From NCBI GenBank assembly GCA_013396915.1, contig VWZL01000351.1, positions 1 to 64,000 of the forward strand: a stretch of 64,000 bases of DNA. Reading direction: 5' to 3'. Positions 28,311 through 42,100 of this stretch are shown here, piece after piece. The stretch is from Stercorarius parasiticus. Lineage: Eukaryota; Chordata; Aves; Charadriiformes; Stercorariidae. The translations under genes and the position numbers were made by a program. How positions within the stretch are numbered: the stretch's first letter is position 1; each line of letters begins with the position of its first letter. The notes under the pieces are model-generated. The model searched no databases, was not told where the DNA came from, and worked only from the letters and a program-made list of their open reading frames with translations.

Positions 28311-31110
28311 ACTGAGATGCTGCGGGGAGTTTGGCCAGCAGTGCTCAGCTGGGCTTGGGGTGAACAGATGGGCCTTGGGGCACCCTGCCAAATGGGGAGG
28401 CTGCAGGAGCTCCCTGCATCAGGGAACGGCACCGTCCTGTGAGGAACACTGCCCAAGGAACACTGGTGCGAAGCACTAATCCAAAGAATCCAGGTTTACG
28501 TTAAGCAGCATGTACATTGCACCCTTTATCCCAGCCGTTATCTGGGCGAGTGGAGCTACTTGCATGCAAGCTGTAGGGGATCAAGTTGTAGTCATGCTGG
28601 TTTGAGGGCATGGCTTTCCTGGTGACTACACCAACATGGATAGCTGGGGAAAGACAGGTTTTCTGGCGCTCGACCCCTCCTTTGGCACCTCACCATCTCT
28701 TGGGACCTTTAGGGATGAACGGTGACTTTCAAGTTTGTTAGACAAGGAAGTGTTGGATGGCCAAGGAAGAGAGGAAAGTCCCAGGTACTCTGTGAGTTTA
28801 GCAACAGAACTCCTCTCAGCAGCACAGCAATACTAAATACCCCACAAAACGCTTCACAAGATTAAAAAACTTGCATAGGCAAAATACTGCCTCCACTTCC
28901 TTGGCCCGGCTTCATACTTGGCTGCTGCCCTCTTGCTCCACCCTCCTCTCTATGAAGAGGCGTGTATGGAGGATAATCTTTTCTGGACTCCTCCAAAATA
29001 ATTAGTTCCTGTCTGAAGCGTGAACTCAGCTCCTACATGGAAAATACAAAGCAGCACCTTGTTTCCACAGACATGTGCCTGAAGAGGCCTTTTCCAGGCT
29101 GTTTATCAGCCCCAGCTTCAGCAGTTTACCTCTCGGTTAGGGCAGAGGGACGTTAACGCAGGTGTGAGAGGGTGAAAGAGATCTGTCCTCCTCAGCGTGT
29201 GCAGCTCTAGTCAGATGTCACTGGATAGTTGCAGCAGCATCAATGTGACCCATCAGAGCAACACTGTACAGGCCTCGGAGGGGTTTGCTGGTAACGGGGA
29301 CTCAGCATTCCTGACCCACTGAACAAATAGCAGCCACAGTCTTTACTTTGCCACTGAATGCGTGAAAGCATGAATGCAGAGGAGTCCAAGTGAAAAAACA
29401 AGGATGTTGTGTGGTTGGGAGCACACCTTGGGATCTTTCTGGACATGGGAGGCACACAGGGTCCATGAATTAGTTGTGTTTTTTGGAAATAGTACACAGG
29501 CACACAGGAGTCCTACTCTGGGATCTTGATTTCCAGCTGGGAGGACAGGTCAGCAACTCTCCAAACTCATAGAACGTTTACCTCCCTGGTACTAACAGGC
29601 ATGCTTGCCACTGTTACCATCTTTTTGGTCTTTGAGATAAGGGGATTTTCTGATAGCTGCTGCTCATCCCATGCCCTAGGGCCCAGGCATACGCAGTGCT
29701 TTCTTTATGTGCAGTGCTCCGCTCCAGATGCAAGGCCTGTAGCTTCATATTTCTGGTGGCAGAAGAAAGAGTTGCTGCTTGAGTATTTTCTCTGTAATAG
29801 AGTCAATCAATCACCCATGAACTTTACAGCACGAAGCACTGAAGAATGTTTTGCCTCCTAGCAGCTGAAAATTAAAGGCTTTGCAGAGATTAAAATCTCT
29901 TCTTTTTCAAACTCTGAAAGGCTAAGGATGGCACAGAAGGACTCGGGTTGGTGAAGTGTTTTGCTGAGCAAACGGAAAGCGCCAACTTCCTCATAAAACC
30001 TCAGCCATTGGCGGTGGAGTCTCACTGTCAGGTGTAATAACTGAAATAACTTCAGGCTGACATCTCTGCAAACAACAGAAAACAAATAAGCGCCGTCCCT
30101 GTTACTTTGCTAAACCAACACTGAAGCTGAGGAAAAGGTCTTGGTTGCAGGGGTGTCGTCGTGGTGGCTATTTTTGCTCTTATTTAATTTTTCCTGCATT
30201 GAACATTTCCTTCATAAATAGTCTCAAAGATGGTCCGCCGTTGGTATATTCAGTTAAGACTTCTTTAGTATTATTTAGCCTTTATGAGAAATAAATAACC
30301 TTCTTTCACTGGAAACAGCATATAAGCAGTTTCATAACACTTTTAAAATGGAAAAAATACAACATTCAGTCTTCCCCCTTGGAGGAGGGGTTCCTTCATT
30401 TAGATTATAGGTTTTTAGATTTTGTCTGCGAATGCACTATGATTACAGATGCAGAAAATAATTGAAGTAAGGTCAAAATATATACGTTTTGTACTCCATT
30501 ATGATGACTGTTGTTACTTCTACTGCTGCGGTAGCTGTGGGGAACTGCAGCCAGGGTTGGAGTTTCGCTATGTTGGATTCAATGTAGAAGGGGTCCTTCT
30601 CTTTCAGCGCAGAACTTAATTTAAAATGTGATGTGTGTGTCCTGAACTCCAAGCCTCGCAGTTTCATTTTTCCTGTTGCAGGTAGCCGTTGTGAAAAGTC
30701 AAAGCTGTGGGGAGAGCATCAGGCTGTTAAGTCTGGTGAATTCTATCGGCATGTGAGTGGACAAGAAACTCCTCATGGACTGTTTGCTCAACAGGAGACC
30801 TGAATGAGGAGCGCCATGAGAAAGCACGTGAGATACTGCATGTGCAGTTTTATTTGGATTTATTTGGTTCATTTCTAGAGATAATAAGACGTAGCAGCCA
30901 AAGGTGAAGGCCAGCGGGTGCCATGTTACAGGGTGCCATCTCCTAACTTGTATGCTGTAGATGTGAATACATCCCTATCGCAGATTCATCCCTGTGGTGT
31001 AGTGAAGAAAGATTAGACAAGAACTGTTCTTTTGCAAATGGGAAATATAATTCTACCTTGGGGTTTAAAAATGGGTTCCCTGAGTAGATAACCTAGGTTA
31101 ATAGTGTGCT

Positions 31111-31136
31111 GGAAGGAAGGAAGGAGGGAGGGAGGA
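31111..31136. repeat. GGAA/GGGA polypurine tract
   Basis: Tandem GGAA units pass into GGGA units: a pure purine run of 26 bases. Confidence 0.9.
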
Positions 31137-34100
31137 GATTAATATCCAACATTTGTTGGTAGTGAAGCCACTGGCTGACATTACCTTACTAACAAAACCA
31201 GGTTGGAATGAAAGAGCAACGTACTCCACTCAAGCGTATATCATGTCTTCACTGCATATGAAGAGACGTGCTTAATTAAGTGTGATGTCTTACCTGCAGA
31301 TGCATCTCGTCTCATAGAAAATGAAACTTTCTGTCTGCTAGGAGTACTGGGTGACTGTAACGTGCAAGGGAAGAAAGTTAGAGACATAACGTTGGTCGGT
31401 TGATGGTTCAGAAGGTAACAGATCAAACATATTACTGAAGTACCACGGCAGTGGCGGGTGCCCACAGAAAAGCCAGAGTATGCTCATGCCTTTTTATAAC
31501 GCAGTTGACTGCAAAGTTATACCAATACAAATTGGGAACAAGCAAGAATACATTTTAAGTCTTAGGCTGTTAACTGTTCGGAGGTATCTTTTTTGTTACG
31601 TGTGCACACACCAGTTTGAGCCATTATCACAATGTAATTATATACTTAAAAAAATTATCAAGAACCCTGGTTTTGCAGATTGTACTATCAGCTCATTACT
31701 GAGCCATTAAAAAACTGGTTCCAGCAGCAGAACTATTAATGAGCTCGTTTCTAGTAGCGTGTGCTTTGTGATTACTTGGCGCTCTGCCTCAGTTTAATTA
31801 AGATTTTAAATTTACATACTGCTATTCAACTGTATGTTGCACTAGTGTTTACAAAGGTGAATAGATTTTATTGTCCTCATTTTATAGGTCAGGACATGGT
31901 GTCACTTTGGGGTGAAGTGACAAGACTGAAGCCACCCAACCCCTGAAGCAGTCTGGATCTGTTGCTCAACCTGCAGGGTGGCATTTCCTCCGTACAGCTG
32001 AGAGAACAATTGGGTGGACATTGACAAACCTGTAACAAAATAATTACAATAATATTATTCAGTAGAACTACAGTACCCGGTTTAATGTATTCAATAAGAT
32101 TTGTTGCAAAGATCACAGAAAAGCTTCATATCTCTGTAAGTGCAGTGGCCAATTTAAAAATGTACCTTTGACAGGAAAATGATCAAAGTAATTGAAGTGA
32201 TTTCTCCGAGTCTTAAAGAAAAAAAAGATAATCACATAATAAGAAACACTATTGTTTCTCCTGTCTACTTTCTTTGTATTATCAGCAATCATTTGATGTT
32301 CCAATCCTCCAAGTCTTATGAATACGAGCAGTCATGAGTAGTATGAGCAAAGTTTGCTGAAACAAATGAGCCTGGAAAGGTCAGATCCTTGCCTTGAATA
32401 AAGAGGTATAGATGATAATATTGCTGTTTAGTCCTAGGTGTGGCGTGCTGCATTGAAGTGCTGCAACTCTTTTGTGATGGTTTGGTTTTTTATCTGGTTT
32501 TAAATAAAATGTCCTTCTTGCTGTTTCCCAGCTCCATGCTCTAATTACTGGTGCGTTTTCGTAAGCTTTTTGCTCTGTTTTATGAAGGTGGAATGTTGAC
32601 CGAGTTACAAGTTGGGTGTGTGTTCACCCACTTTCATAGCATCTAACCTCTGAAGAAAATTGTTGGCACAGGAACCTCCCTCAAGAGATTGACATTTAAA
32701 ATAAGCAGCTTTGCTAAGCATGAAGTCACTCCTCAAGTCTCTCTCTACCATGCCTCCATTTTTGTTATGAAATAAAACATTAACATTATCAGATTTACCG
32801 ATCTGCACAGCAAGAAGTCATTCCATAATTTTGAGGTTGCAAACAAAGCGAAGATAAACCCCAGGCCCATAAGCGCACTGAGCACCTCTTTCCTTGCTTT
32901 TATCTCCCAAGGGGTCTCTGCAGAGCTGAGTCCATACCTTCCATCGGTTTAATTAGACATTCAACTCCCTGCTCTGCTTCCTTAATTCTTCACAGTGGAC
33001 TGATGAGACACCCTAACATTTGGAAGATCAGGGAGGTATCTCCATACTTTGTTACAGCTATTTAATTACTGGGTTATAGATAAGCAAGTGCTTTCAGGTA
33101 CTCTTGGTACCTCCCAGAGGTGGCAGCGTCACAATAAAACATTCCACGATCTGTCTTAAGGTCTAGTAAATGGTCTGATCATTGCTAGTTGTTAATTAGG
33201 AGAGTCAACAGATTGCAGCTGGTCCTCAAGGTGTGCATATCGCAATGGTGACATGCCAGAGACTCTTTTTGCTGTTACTGTGTTTATTCCTACAAACAAA
33301 AAGACAAATATGAAACAAACAGTTGTAAAAGAGGCGTGGGAATACTCAGAAAAAGTACCCTCATTTCAATCCTGAGCTACAAATGACGTACTTCAAATAA
33401 GAAGTAAGATAATATTGACACTGCTAAGAAGTGAATGCTTCACGATGCTATGACTTTCTGATGCCATGCCTGATCTCTGCCTAATCGCTCTGTACCTGTA
33501 GCTGGCATGTTGCGGGGATAAAAGGAACATTCAAAAGCCACATGGTTTCACAAACCCTGGACCCAGCCCTCTGAACACTGTCAAATACAGTCCCATACAC
33601 AACTAGATCCAAATTCTACACAATGTTTTTGCACCCTTCTGTATGTGGAGTGTAGTTTCCTTCCTTCTCCCCATTTTTCTAATCAAACTCTATACTTCCT
33701 TTAATTCCCTTTTCTTAGAAAGAAAAGAATAAAAATAACAGTGACGATGATGATGGTATAATTGATTACTTGATTTTCATAGCACTGACTCACTCCTGTA
33801 GTGCAGTTAGCAGTCTGTAGAAGACAGAACTTGTTTGTTGGAAACAAGTGATGGGATTGCTGTCCTTGCTTAGGGGATGTCCCAGTACAACACCTTGACA
33901 TCCTGTGGAGCAGACAAAGGCTGGGTGTCGGAGGCGGTGTGTGTGGTCAGCTTGAACTCCCGTGGTGGGAGCTGCGGCTTTGCAAGGTCCTCCCATGGGT
34001 GCTTTGGAAATTCTTTCTGTGCTACCAGGAAGGGGAGTGGGAGCGCAAAAAGGTGGTTGTAGGCTTGGGGTTACAAGGACTTACAGAGTTTTTGTCTGCC

Positions 34101-34301
34101 ATGCAGTGCACTCGATGACTTTGCAGTTCTGCAATCCTTTTCCCTTCATTAGTCATATCTCATCATTGACCCATCATTAGCCACTTCCCATCATTAGCTG
34201 CGCTGTCGGCTCTGACCCTGTTTTAGAGTTCAGGCACTAAATAACGACAGCCTTCTCAGCTCGCTTGGCTGTGGGTCATTTCTGAACAACAGGAAGTACC
34301 T

Positions 34302-34326
34302 AAAAAAAAAAATAAAAAAAAAAAAA
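34302..34326. repeat. Interrupted poly(A) run
   Basis: Long A runs are broken by a single T. There is no recognisable retroelement body beside them. Confidence 0.85.
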
Positions 34327-37300
34327 GAAGAAATGTTTCATAGTAGAACCATGGAATGGGTAAAGCCTCACAAGAATGGATCATCCTTTGAAAGATATAG
34401 TGCATCGTATTCACTGTGCATTATGGGGAGTATGGGGGAAATGGTGCCATTTTATTAATACATAGACTTAAGAGAATTAATCAAACACATAGAAAGGGAA
34501 TGTTCTGACTACTTGTTCATTATAAAATGACAATATGACAGTTTTAATTATAAACTGCAAACATACTCTCTAAAAACACCCTAATATTTCCAAGCAAAAT
34601 CACCCAAATCAGTCCCATCTCTATACAGAGAAAATCACACGGCTGCTCAATGCTGTTCTATCCATGCTGACACCTTACAGAGTCTGGAGCAATGCTGTGG
34701 AGAGAGAATGAGTTGCCTGTAAATCTTAACAGCTCAGGAGCCAGAAGGCAAGTAAGGGCAAGGTAAACTCACTCGACGTTTGGTATTTTTTTAAGTCCTG
34801 TGAGTTTGGAGGTCTGTGTCAAATTTGGAAAAGTTGTGCCTTGCACTGCTGCAATAAAGGGCACTGTCTCCAACTGTGGCCTGGAGTTTCCTCAGAGAAT
34901 TTGAGGTGTGAGCTGGAAAGTCCCAAAGCAGCAGCTGCTTCTTTGGTTTATACTCACAAAAAAGAAATGTGAGAAGGGGTTGGGTCTATCTCTTGCCAGC
35001 TTTTCTACCAGATGTGAGCAGGTCTGGGAAAGCAGGGCCCACACTCAGTTTGCTCTGCCGAAATCTATGGGTGAGCCTAGCAAGGAACCATCCTCCTTCT
35101 CACCTGGACTTTGAGTTCAGCCCAGGAGAAAAAGAGAAGACATGGTGAGGAAAAATAAAAACTCAGGTTTTATTTCCCGATTCTTTGCCCCACCACTATA
35201 GCGGTAGATGGGTTACAGGTCTCTGACAGCACTTACACAAGGCATGGGCTTGACCGTATTCAAGAAGAGATTTCCTTTCAGCATCGTACTCCAGGCTGAA
35301 ATACCAGTTTCTGCAGGAGTGTGCTGAGAAGATAGACCCTAAAGTACTCATGAAATATTTCTATGATATTATTTAACCCATGCAAATGGTTGAATTCTAG
35401 TCTATGGTTAATTTAAAAATATACTGTTTTGGATGTTATTTGCACTTTGAACAGTAAAAAGAAGTTCACAGAGGCTACAAGCTGCTGTAGAGGTGTGGGT
35501 TCCTCTATGCCCGGTTGGGTAGCTCAGTGTTTCACCCCTAGGCCTTCCTGGGCAGCTCATTCTCTCCACATTCACTTCTGGAGCAAGCCAGATTTTTGCC
35601 CTGAAAAGGAAAACTGGTTACAACCCCAGAGAGATAAAATCACCTGGGCTAAAGCTGGCTTCACTGTGCAGAACCCTTTCCATGCAGCATTGCATGTAAA
35701 ACAACAAAACAATCGTCTAATGGGTATAAACTTACAAGAGGATTAGTACATCCAATATTCAGCAAAACTGCAAGCACAGATGCCTTTTATTCCTAATCTA
35801 ACTAAGCCCTGATGACATAAAGCATTAAACAAACCTAATGCTCGAGCACAGATATACACATTAAGGCAGATTTGGTTTATATAATGTCATCTTGATTCTT
35901 CTTCTATTGACATGACTTTTGATATGGAATAACCTGACTGGCTCATGCCAATAGGTGAAATGAGATCTGGCCCTCCCCATCCATCTTCAAAGATAGCAGC
36001 AGCAGTTGCTGGAGGGTCATGTTTTTTAATCAAGCCAGCAGATGGCATTCATACACTTCAGACTTCCCTGCTCCAGACCTCCTTTTGCAGCAGCATAGCG
36101 TCTTTTCCCTTTATTAGGGGAGACGGAGTCCCTCGCAGGAGAATATCTCCCAAATCGGTAAAGAACTTTGTTTTTAGAAGGGTAAGCATATTTCCTGTAC
36201 ATTGTCCAACCTGATGAAGTACTGGGCTGTGAGGATTAGATATATTATCCCAGAGATTAAAATTTAAATTAGATCTCACAGAAACAAACTACTACACACA
36301 ATCTGTCATTTCCAAAACACTTTGATGAAAGTTGGGAGGTTTCCAAGCAGCTGCTGTCTCTTAACTCTTTCATACGACTTTTTCAAAGCCATTTCATTAT
36401 TCTGAGTTCTTCGGGCTGAGCAGAGCATACACATTATCTAGAAAGCAAAAGATTTTACAGACTGAATAATTGCTTCATTTATCGAGTATTACCATGGCCA
36501 GTTTGCTGAGAGGGAAACAGCACAAAGGCGCATTAGAAGTAGTGTTTCAAGAGTGAATGTGAGACCAGAAAAGATACTACTACGTTCCCAGTTTTTCAAG
36601 GTTCAGTGAAAACAGTAGGGAATAGCTGAGGTTTGACTGTCCAGCTCATTTCAGCTGGCAGAGCAATGAATCTCAACAGGAGGAACTAAGTCTTAAAACA
36701 ATTCTGACATGACAAGGAATTCTGGTACACACCAGAAAGCAAAATGATTGATGAGCCTCATGGAAACCAACCAAACAGATACCAAAGGCCAACTTGAGGA
36801 TTTGAAATACTTGTAAATTAAATATGACCATACATGTATTTCTGCCTTCTGTACATCTTCTAAAGGACACAGTAATGGGGGACACCTAAGTTTTATAGTA
36901 ATATTGGACCTAAAATATACCTTATGTCTTTGGGAGTGAAGATTTTATTTACTTTCATGACTTTGAGATTAGACTTCAAGTGAGCACAGCTCACAGAGCC
37001 AAATGCCAGACTGGAAGAAGAGAAAAGCTCCCTCAAACTTCCAGAAGATGTGTGTTGGTAAACCCAGTATTATTGTAAAAGCTTTAACTGGAAAACCTGT
37101 GATGGAAATGAAACTGAATAGTGCAATACTTGTGTTTAGAGCTAGATGGCTGCAATGACACGCTAAGAATGTCCAGATTTGCTAATTCAGTGCAGATTCT
37201 ACTTTTGTTTTATAATTTGCTTCATATAAACCAATCTTTTCCGTCTTCATTTGCTTGACATTTTTATTATGTACAAACCTCATCTACTTTTGTCATCTGA

Positions 37301-39123
37301 TTCTTCTAAACAAAGTTAATCAGCTTTAAGACTTGCATCAAATTATTTTGGGCAATCACAATTTTAAGCTGAGACTGTATTTCATTTTTAAGTAAAATGT
37401 TCACTCTTCATTTCCTCTCCGTAGCTGCTTCTTCAACTACAGAAATACAGAGAGATGTTAAAAAAATATTTAAGGGAACTACGCATATTTAGAAAAATAT
37501 CTTTTTGAAAAGAATTTTTCTGGCAGGCAACATGTGTTTACCATTGTTTTATAACCTTACAGAATATTATCTCTTAGGAACTCTTGCATTACCTTTAGGC
37601 AGTAAAGTGGCACAAAAGAAAACTTAACAAAAAGATGAGGGAAGCACTGGCGGATGTGGGAGGGGGAACTCATCTTGGTAGCTTACACAGGCATTTCAGA
37701 ACTTTTTTGGGGGGGGGGCGTTCTGTGAGTGTGTTAGTTTAAAAGATTAAAGTTTGCGATCTGCACTGAGAGGAGAGTTCTTGCTAAAGTCTGTATACCA
37801 AAGCTGGCTGTGAATTGAAGAACTGTTGTAATTAGATTACTGTAAATACAATAAGAAACTCACTCCTGGTGGTCTGGGGAGGGGTGTCATAGGGCACTGG
37901 AGAATTGTGTTGGCAGGATTTGGGACGGTTTGACTGAAAGCACAGAACACAATCTCAAAATCCTTTTAATCTTTTTTTCCTCCCAGTTCTTTGGGGATTT
38001 GTTTGTCATTAAGTAACAGTCAAAAGATTAAGGAAGTATAAAATGACATTAAAGCTCACAAGTACTTCTATAAAATTATCAGTGCTAGTGTAGTCTTCAG
38101 CAGGGATCGCTTCTGCCAAGACTTTCTAGAGCCAGACAAAATTAAAAGAAAAGAAGCAAGCGGGCACAAAAGCAAACCCCACAAATGTGGGCTGGAATAC
38201 CGCTTTTCTGCTAGCCCTTCGAGCGCACGGTCTTCCAAAGTACGGCAGCGGCTGTTGCTATGTGTCTGGGCTCAACAAGCTTAAACTTTGCATGGCCCAT
38301 GCTAAACTAATTTGAGTCAATTTGTCTACATCATTTCAACAATCGTTCTGTGCATTTTGAATCGTACATACAACACTGCATGATAAAGGCCCACCGAGCA
38401 GATGCCGACTGCTCATTCTGCCGTGGTCTAGCTGTTGCTAGTTCTTCACCATGGTTTCTCCATATCCTAGTGACAATGTTAGTTTTTCGATGGTGAGGTT
38501 AAGTCTGTGCCTGGCTAGTTAAGACTTTTCTTTACAGAGGACAGCTTCTATAACAACTGCCAGCTCTAAGCCTGACCTTTAAAAATGAAATGAGGGAGTG
38601 TTAACTGGAGTATTTTTTTTCTTAATCTCCCAAGGGAGTTCAAAGGAATACAAGGAGATTTTGCCAGTAAAGTTTTAAGCCTGCCCGAGAAAGAGACACC
38701 AATATCAGAAGCTCTTATCACAAGAAAGCTGATCTAACCTGCTTACAATTAAATAGTTTCAGTGTAACGGGTTTTGACACGTTTGTAAACATGCACTTTG
38801 TATGACAGTTTTACTTTTGAAACTGAAATCAAACAAGAATAAAGAATTAAAGCAGCTCCGCTCTGCACCTAGGTAATATAACAGGGCTGGTCTGCAGCTG
38901 GTGCAAATCAGTGTAGCTGCAGAGGGAATTAGCTGCATTATCCCATTTTCTACCAGCTAAGGATTTAGTCTTTGAGAGTGGAGCACCAAGTTTGGAAAAC
39001 TCCAGTATCTCATGAGTAAAAGAGCAGGAAGGAGCAGTAAAAAATATACCACATTGTCATGTATGATAAATCCCTGCAAGAGGCATTAAAACCTATGTGT
39101 TCTGTGGGGAGAGAAAGCCTATA

Positions 39124-39156
39124 GTTAACTATAACTACGTTATAGTTAACGTAGTT
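39124..39156. repeat. Two overlapping inverted repeats
   Basis: GTTAACTATAAC (39124-39135) pairs exactly with GTTATAGTTAAC (39139-39150). The overlapping AACTACGTTA (39133-39142) pairs exactly with TAACGTAGTT (39147-39156). The two hairpins share bases, so they cannot form together. Confidence 0.85.
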
Positions 39157-42100
39157 TGGATTGGATTGATAGTTTCTCTGCAAGCCTCTGCTGAAAAAGG
39201 ATTACCTGGTGAGTCTTGCCAATTTGGAGCCCTGTATAACTCCAGGGACAGGCTGGCTGGTTTTCTCTCTCTAACAAACCACTGAGGATTTTTTGCTAGA
39301 CCCACTAAACATAGCAGCCGTTTTCCTATAGCAAACTCTGGGATAACTTTCATTTTTGACTGCGTTTCCAAAACAACATAACTCTGCCCAAATTGCCAAA
39401 ATCTGAGTTGGGATTAAACCTTACTGTTTTAGTTATTTTTTTCCTCTTTCTTTCTTTTTTCAAATCTAAGACAGTTCAGGTAGCCCCTCTGTTTAACTGA
39501 AATTTTATTCTGATGAAAAAGAAACAAGGATATATTGCCTAAGGAGTCACTTTTTCCCTCTCACAGAAAAATGTTAGTGAAAATCTTTCAGTGAGGTCCA
39601 TGTTTTGAGAGATGTTTCAATGCAGGGGCTTTTTTTTTAGTGTTTGCTTTCCAGATGATAAAATCAGAGAGATGGGAAACATGGGCAGCTCTGAAAAAGA
39701 GCTCAGTGGCTCTTTTTAAAATTCACATCCTCCAGGCGTGTGGAGGATCACACTCTGATTTGAATTTTAGGGCTCAAAATAAAGTTCAGTACTTTATTCA
39801 AATTCAAATGAACTGTGCTACGCTCTGGCAGCCTCTGAGGATGTGTCAGGCCTGCAGCCTCTCAGAAAGCGGAGAGTTCAGCAGGAGCTTGCAGACTATA
39901 TCCTGGCTGCCCTAGGCAAAGATATTCTAAAATCTCTCTTTTTGGGGCAAGTTGAGCAGAGTGAAGGCAGACATGAAGACTGTGAGATGGCCCTTCCTGC
40001 AGTGCTACAGATAATAAGGATGTGGCAGAGGGCTGCGCGTTAGAAAAGGTGGGTCTGAGTTTGGGCTTCCTGTGGATGGCAGTGCTGTAAGAGTGCTACA
40101 GCATGATGGTGGATCCTGAATTTTGGGATGGGGATGGACACATTGGATGTAGATGCCAGGCCAGAGAGCTGAGTTCCCCTACAGGGTCTAAGGAAACAAA
40201 GCATCTGCCACTGACGATAGAGTCAGTCACTCAACAACAAGCTGATTGCAGAAAGGCTTTTCAAGAGGCTTTGAAAAGCAGTATCATGAATAAATCTGAA
40301 TCTAAACAACATGGGTTTATAAATGTGGGAGATGTTGAGTACCCAAAGCTAGGAAAGGAGCTGGATACTGCAATGACTGTTTGACACCTCAACCCGAAGT
40401 GCCACTTGCAGCTCTGGCCTGAGCCTTGTCTCCCTTTGTCAAGCCTCTGGGAGTCACAAAAAACTGGGATCTACCTACGTTTTTCAGTGGGATAACTGAA
40501 GTGAGAAAGCTGTGTTAAATCCCAACCCCTTCTGGGCATAGGTGCCGTGACAAGTACAAGTGGTCTCATGGTAGAGCAGTATTACCCATCCTCCTGAGGC
40601 CACTTTTGTCCCTGTGTGTACGATGGAGTTCAGCATTGCCAGAACAAGTCTCCATCCAGCCACATATTCTCCTAAAACAAGTGCTTTTCTTTCAAAATAT
40701 GGCTTAATAAACAAAACACTTCTTCACAAGCACTCCCTCTCAGACAACTGATACTCCTGGAGTCAGTAAAGATGTTCACGTCAACAATTAGAAAAGTCGT
40801 ATAAGCAACCTTCCCCTCCAAGAACTACCTGGGCACAATTTTTACCTTATTTATAATGCTCTTTCCCCCAGCTCGATTTCCCAGACAGTAGGCGTGCAGA
40901 GAGGAGAGCAAAAGTAGATTAACATAGAAGAGTTAGTCATTAATTGTCAACCCACAAATTATGGGTTTCTCAAGAGAAAGATGCCAGGTCTTCAGCACTC
41001 TGCTGGAAGAAGCCTGCGGGACCCAACTTGTTTGGTCCCTAACTTACCCCTTCTCATGTGGGAACAGTAACAAACGTCAGGATGGAAAAAGCAAAAATTT
41101 GCCAGATTTTTCTCAGAAATGGAAAAGATCCCCGTAGGGAGCCATGGGCCGCCAAAGCTGGTCTCAAACGGGACTTTGTTCAGGCGGCTCCGGTAGGAGC
41201 AGCCCTGTAAGAGTGCCAGGGAAGTGCTGGCCTTGGTCTCTGCTCTGGGGATCAGCCTTTTCAGCAGGCCAGGAATACAAAATATGAGAGGGAAAAATCT
41301 ATCCCTAGTAAAGAAAATAAAAGTAAGGGGATAAGACCAGACAAGGTTAAAGGCACAGGGTTTTGGCTCTTAGGTTCCAAATAGAGAGCAGCTGATGGAG
41401 GCACCTAAAAGACACTTTTCAAGCATTTTATGCAGATGCGGTGAGGGCAGCACCGTTGTATCACACATGGACACAGGGCTGCTCAGCTTGTTAAGTGACC
41501 AGAGGAGAGACGCAAGATCCCTAGGCAAAAAAGCTTTGGATCTGGGGGAGCCCACCATGGCCACTGGAGCAGGAAGATTAGACCTCGTGCAAGGCATTGA
41601 GATTTTTGCTCTGAGCAAAGATTTTGGCAGTGAGCCCTCCCTTGTAGCCTGGCAAGGCTTAGCTTTATGCTGTAAGCAAGTTCTTGAAGTGCTTTTCTGC
41701 CAATGTCACAGCCAGCTTGCTGCAGACCAGGCTGCCGCTTAGAGGCCAAAGGGAGATCGGGAGCTGGGATGAGGGAGAGGGATAAGGGCAGCTCTAAGTC
41801 TCCAAATTGCAGCCACCTTACCTCAGGGCTGATGTGTGGGCACTGTTGTTGAGGTCCCCCGTGAGGAAGTTCTCCTGGCTGGGAGAAGGTTATCCATCCA
41901 CTGGGCATCTCGGCTGCCCACTGTGTGAAGAGAGCTCCTGGTGCGAATCCTCATGGGAGAGGTGGTCCAGCACCAAAAGAAAATGGGACATCAGCCCTTG
42001 GACCGTGGTTCTTCAAAGGTGTTATGGTCACAGGGGCAAATGGAGATGGTTCCCCTTTCTGCTAAAAAATGAAACATGATGAGCACCTAAGAAAAGGGAA

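Larger units (their letters stand above)
28311..36900. other. Intergenic DNA, no gene seen
   Basis: This stretch has mixed, mostly AT-rich composition to the right of the TMEM263 promoter. It contains a GGAA/GGGA purine tract at 31111-31136, an A-rich run near 34302-34326, a CACGTG near 30826, and a cluster of CATCATTAG-like units at about 34160-34197. ORFs are short and unconvincing. Confidence 0.6.

Noticed and set aside
27331..28311. Long ORFs (326 and 218 codons) through the N gap
   Set aside because: Their length comes from undetermined bases; the real residues on each side are proline/arginine/glycine-rich by-products of a CpG island.
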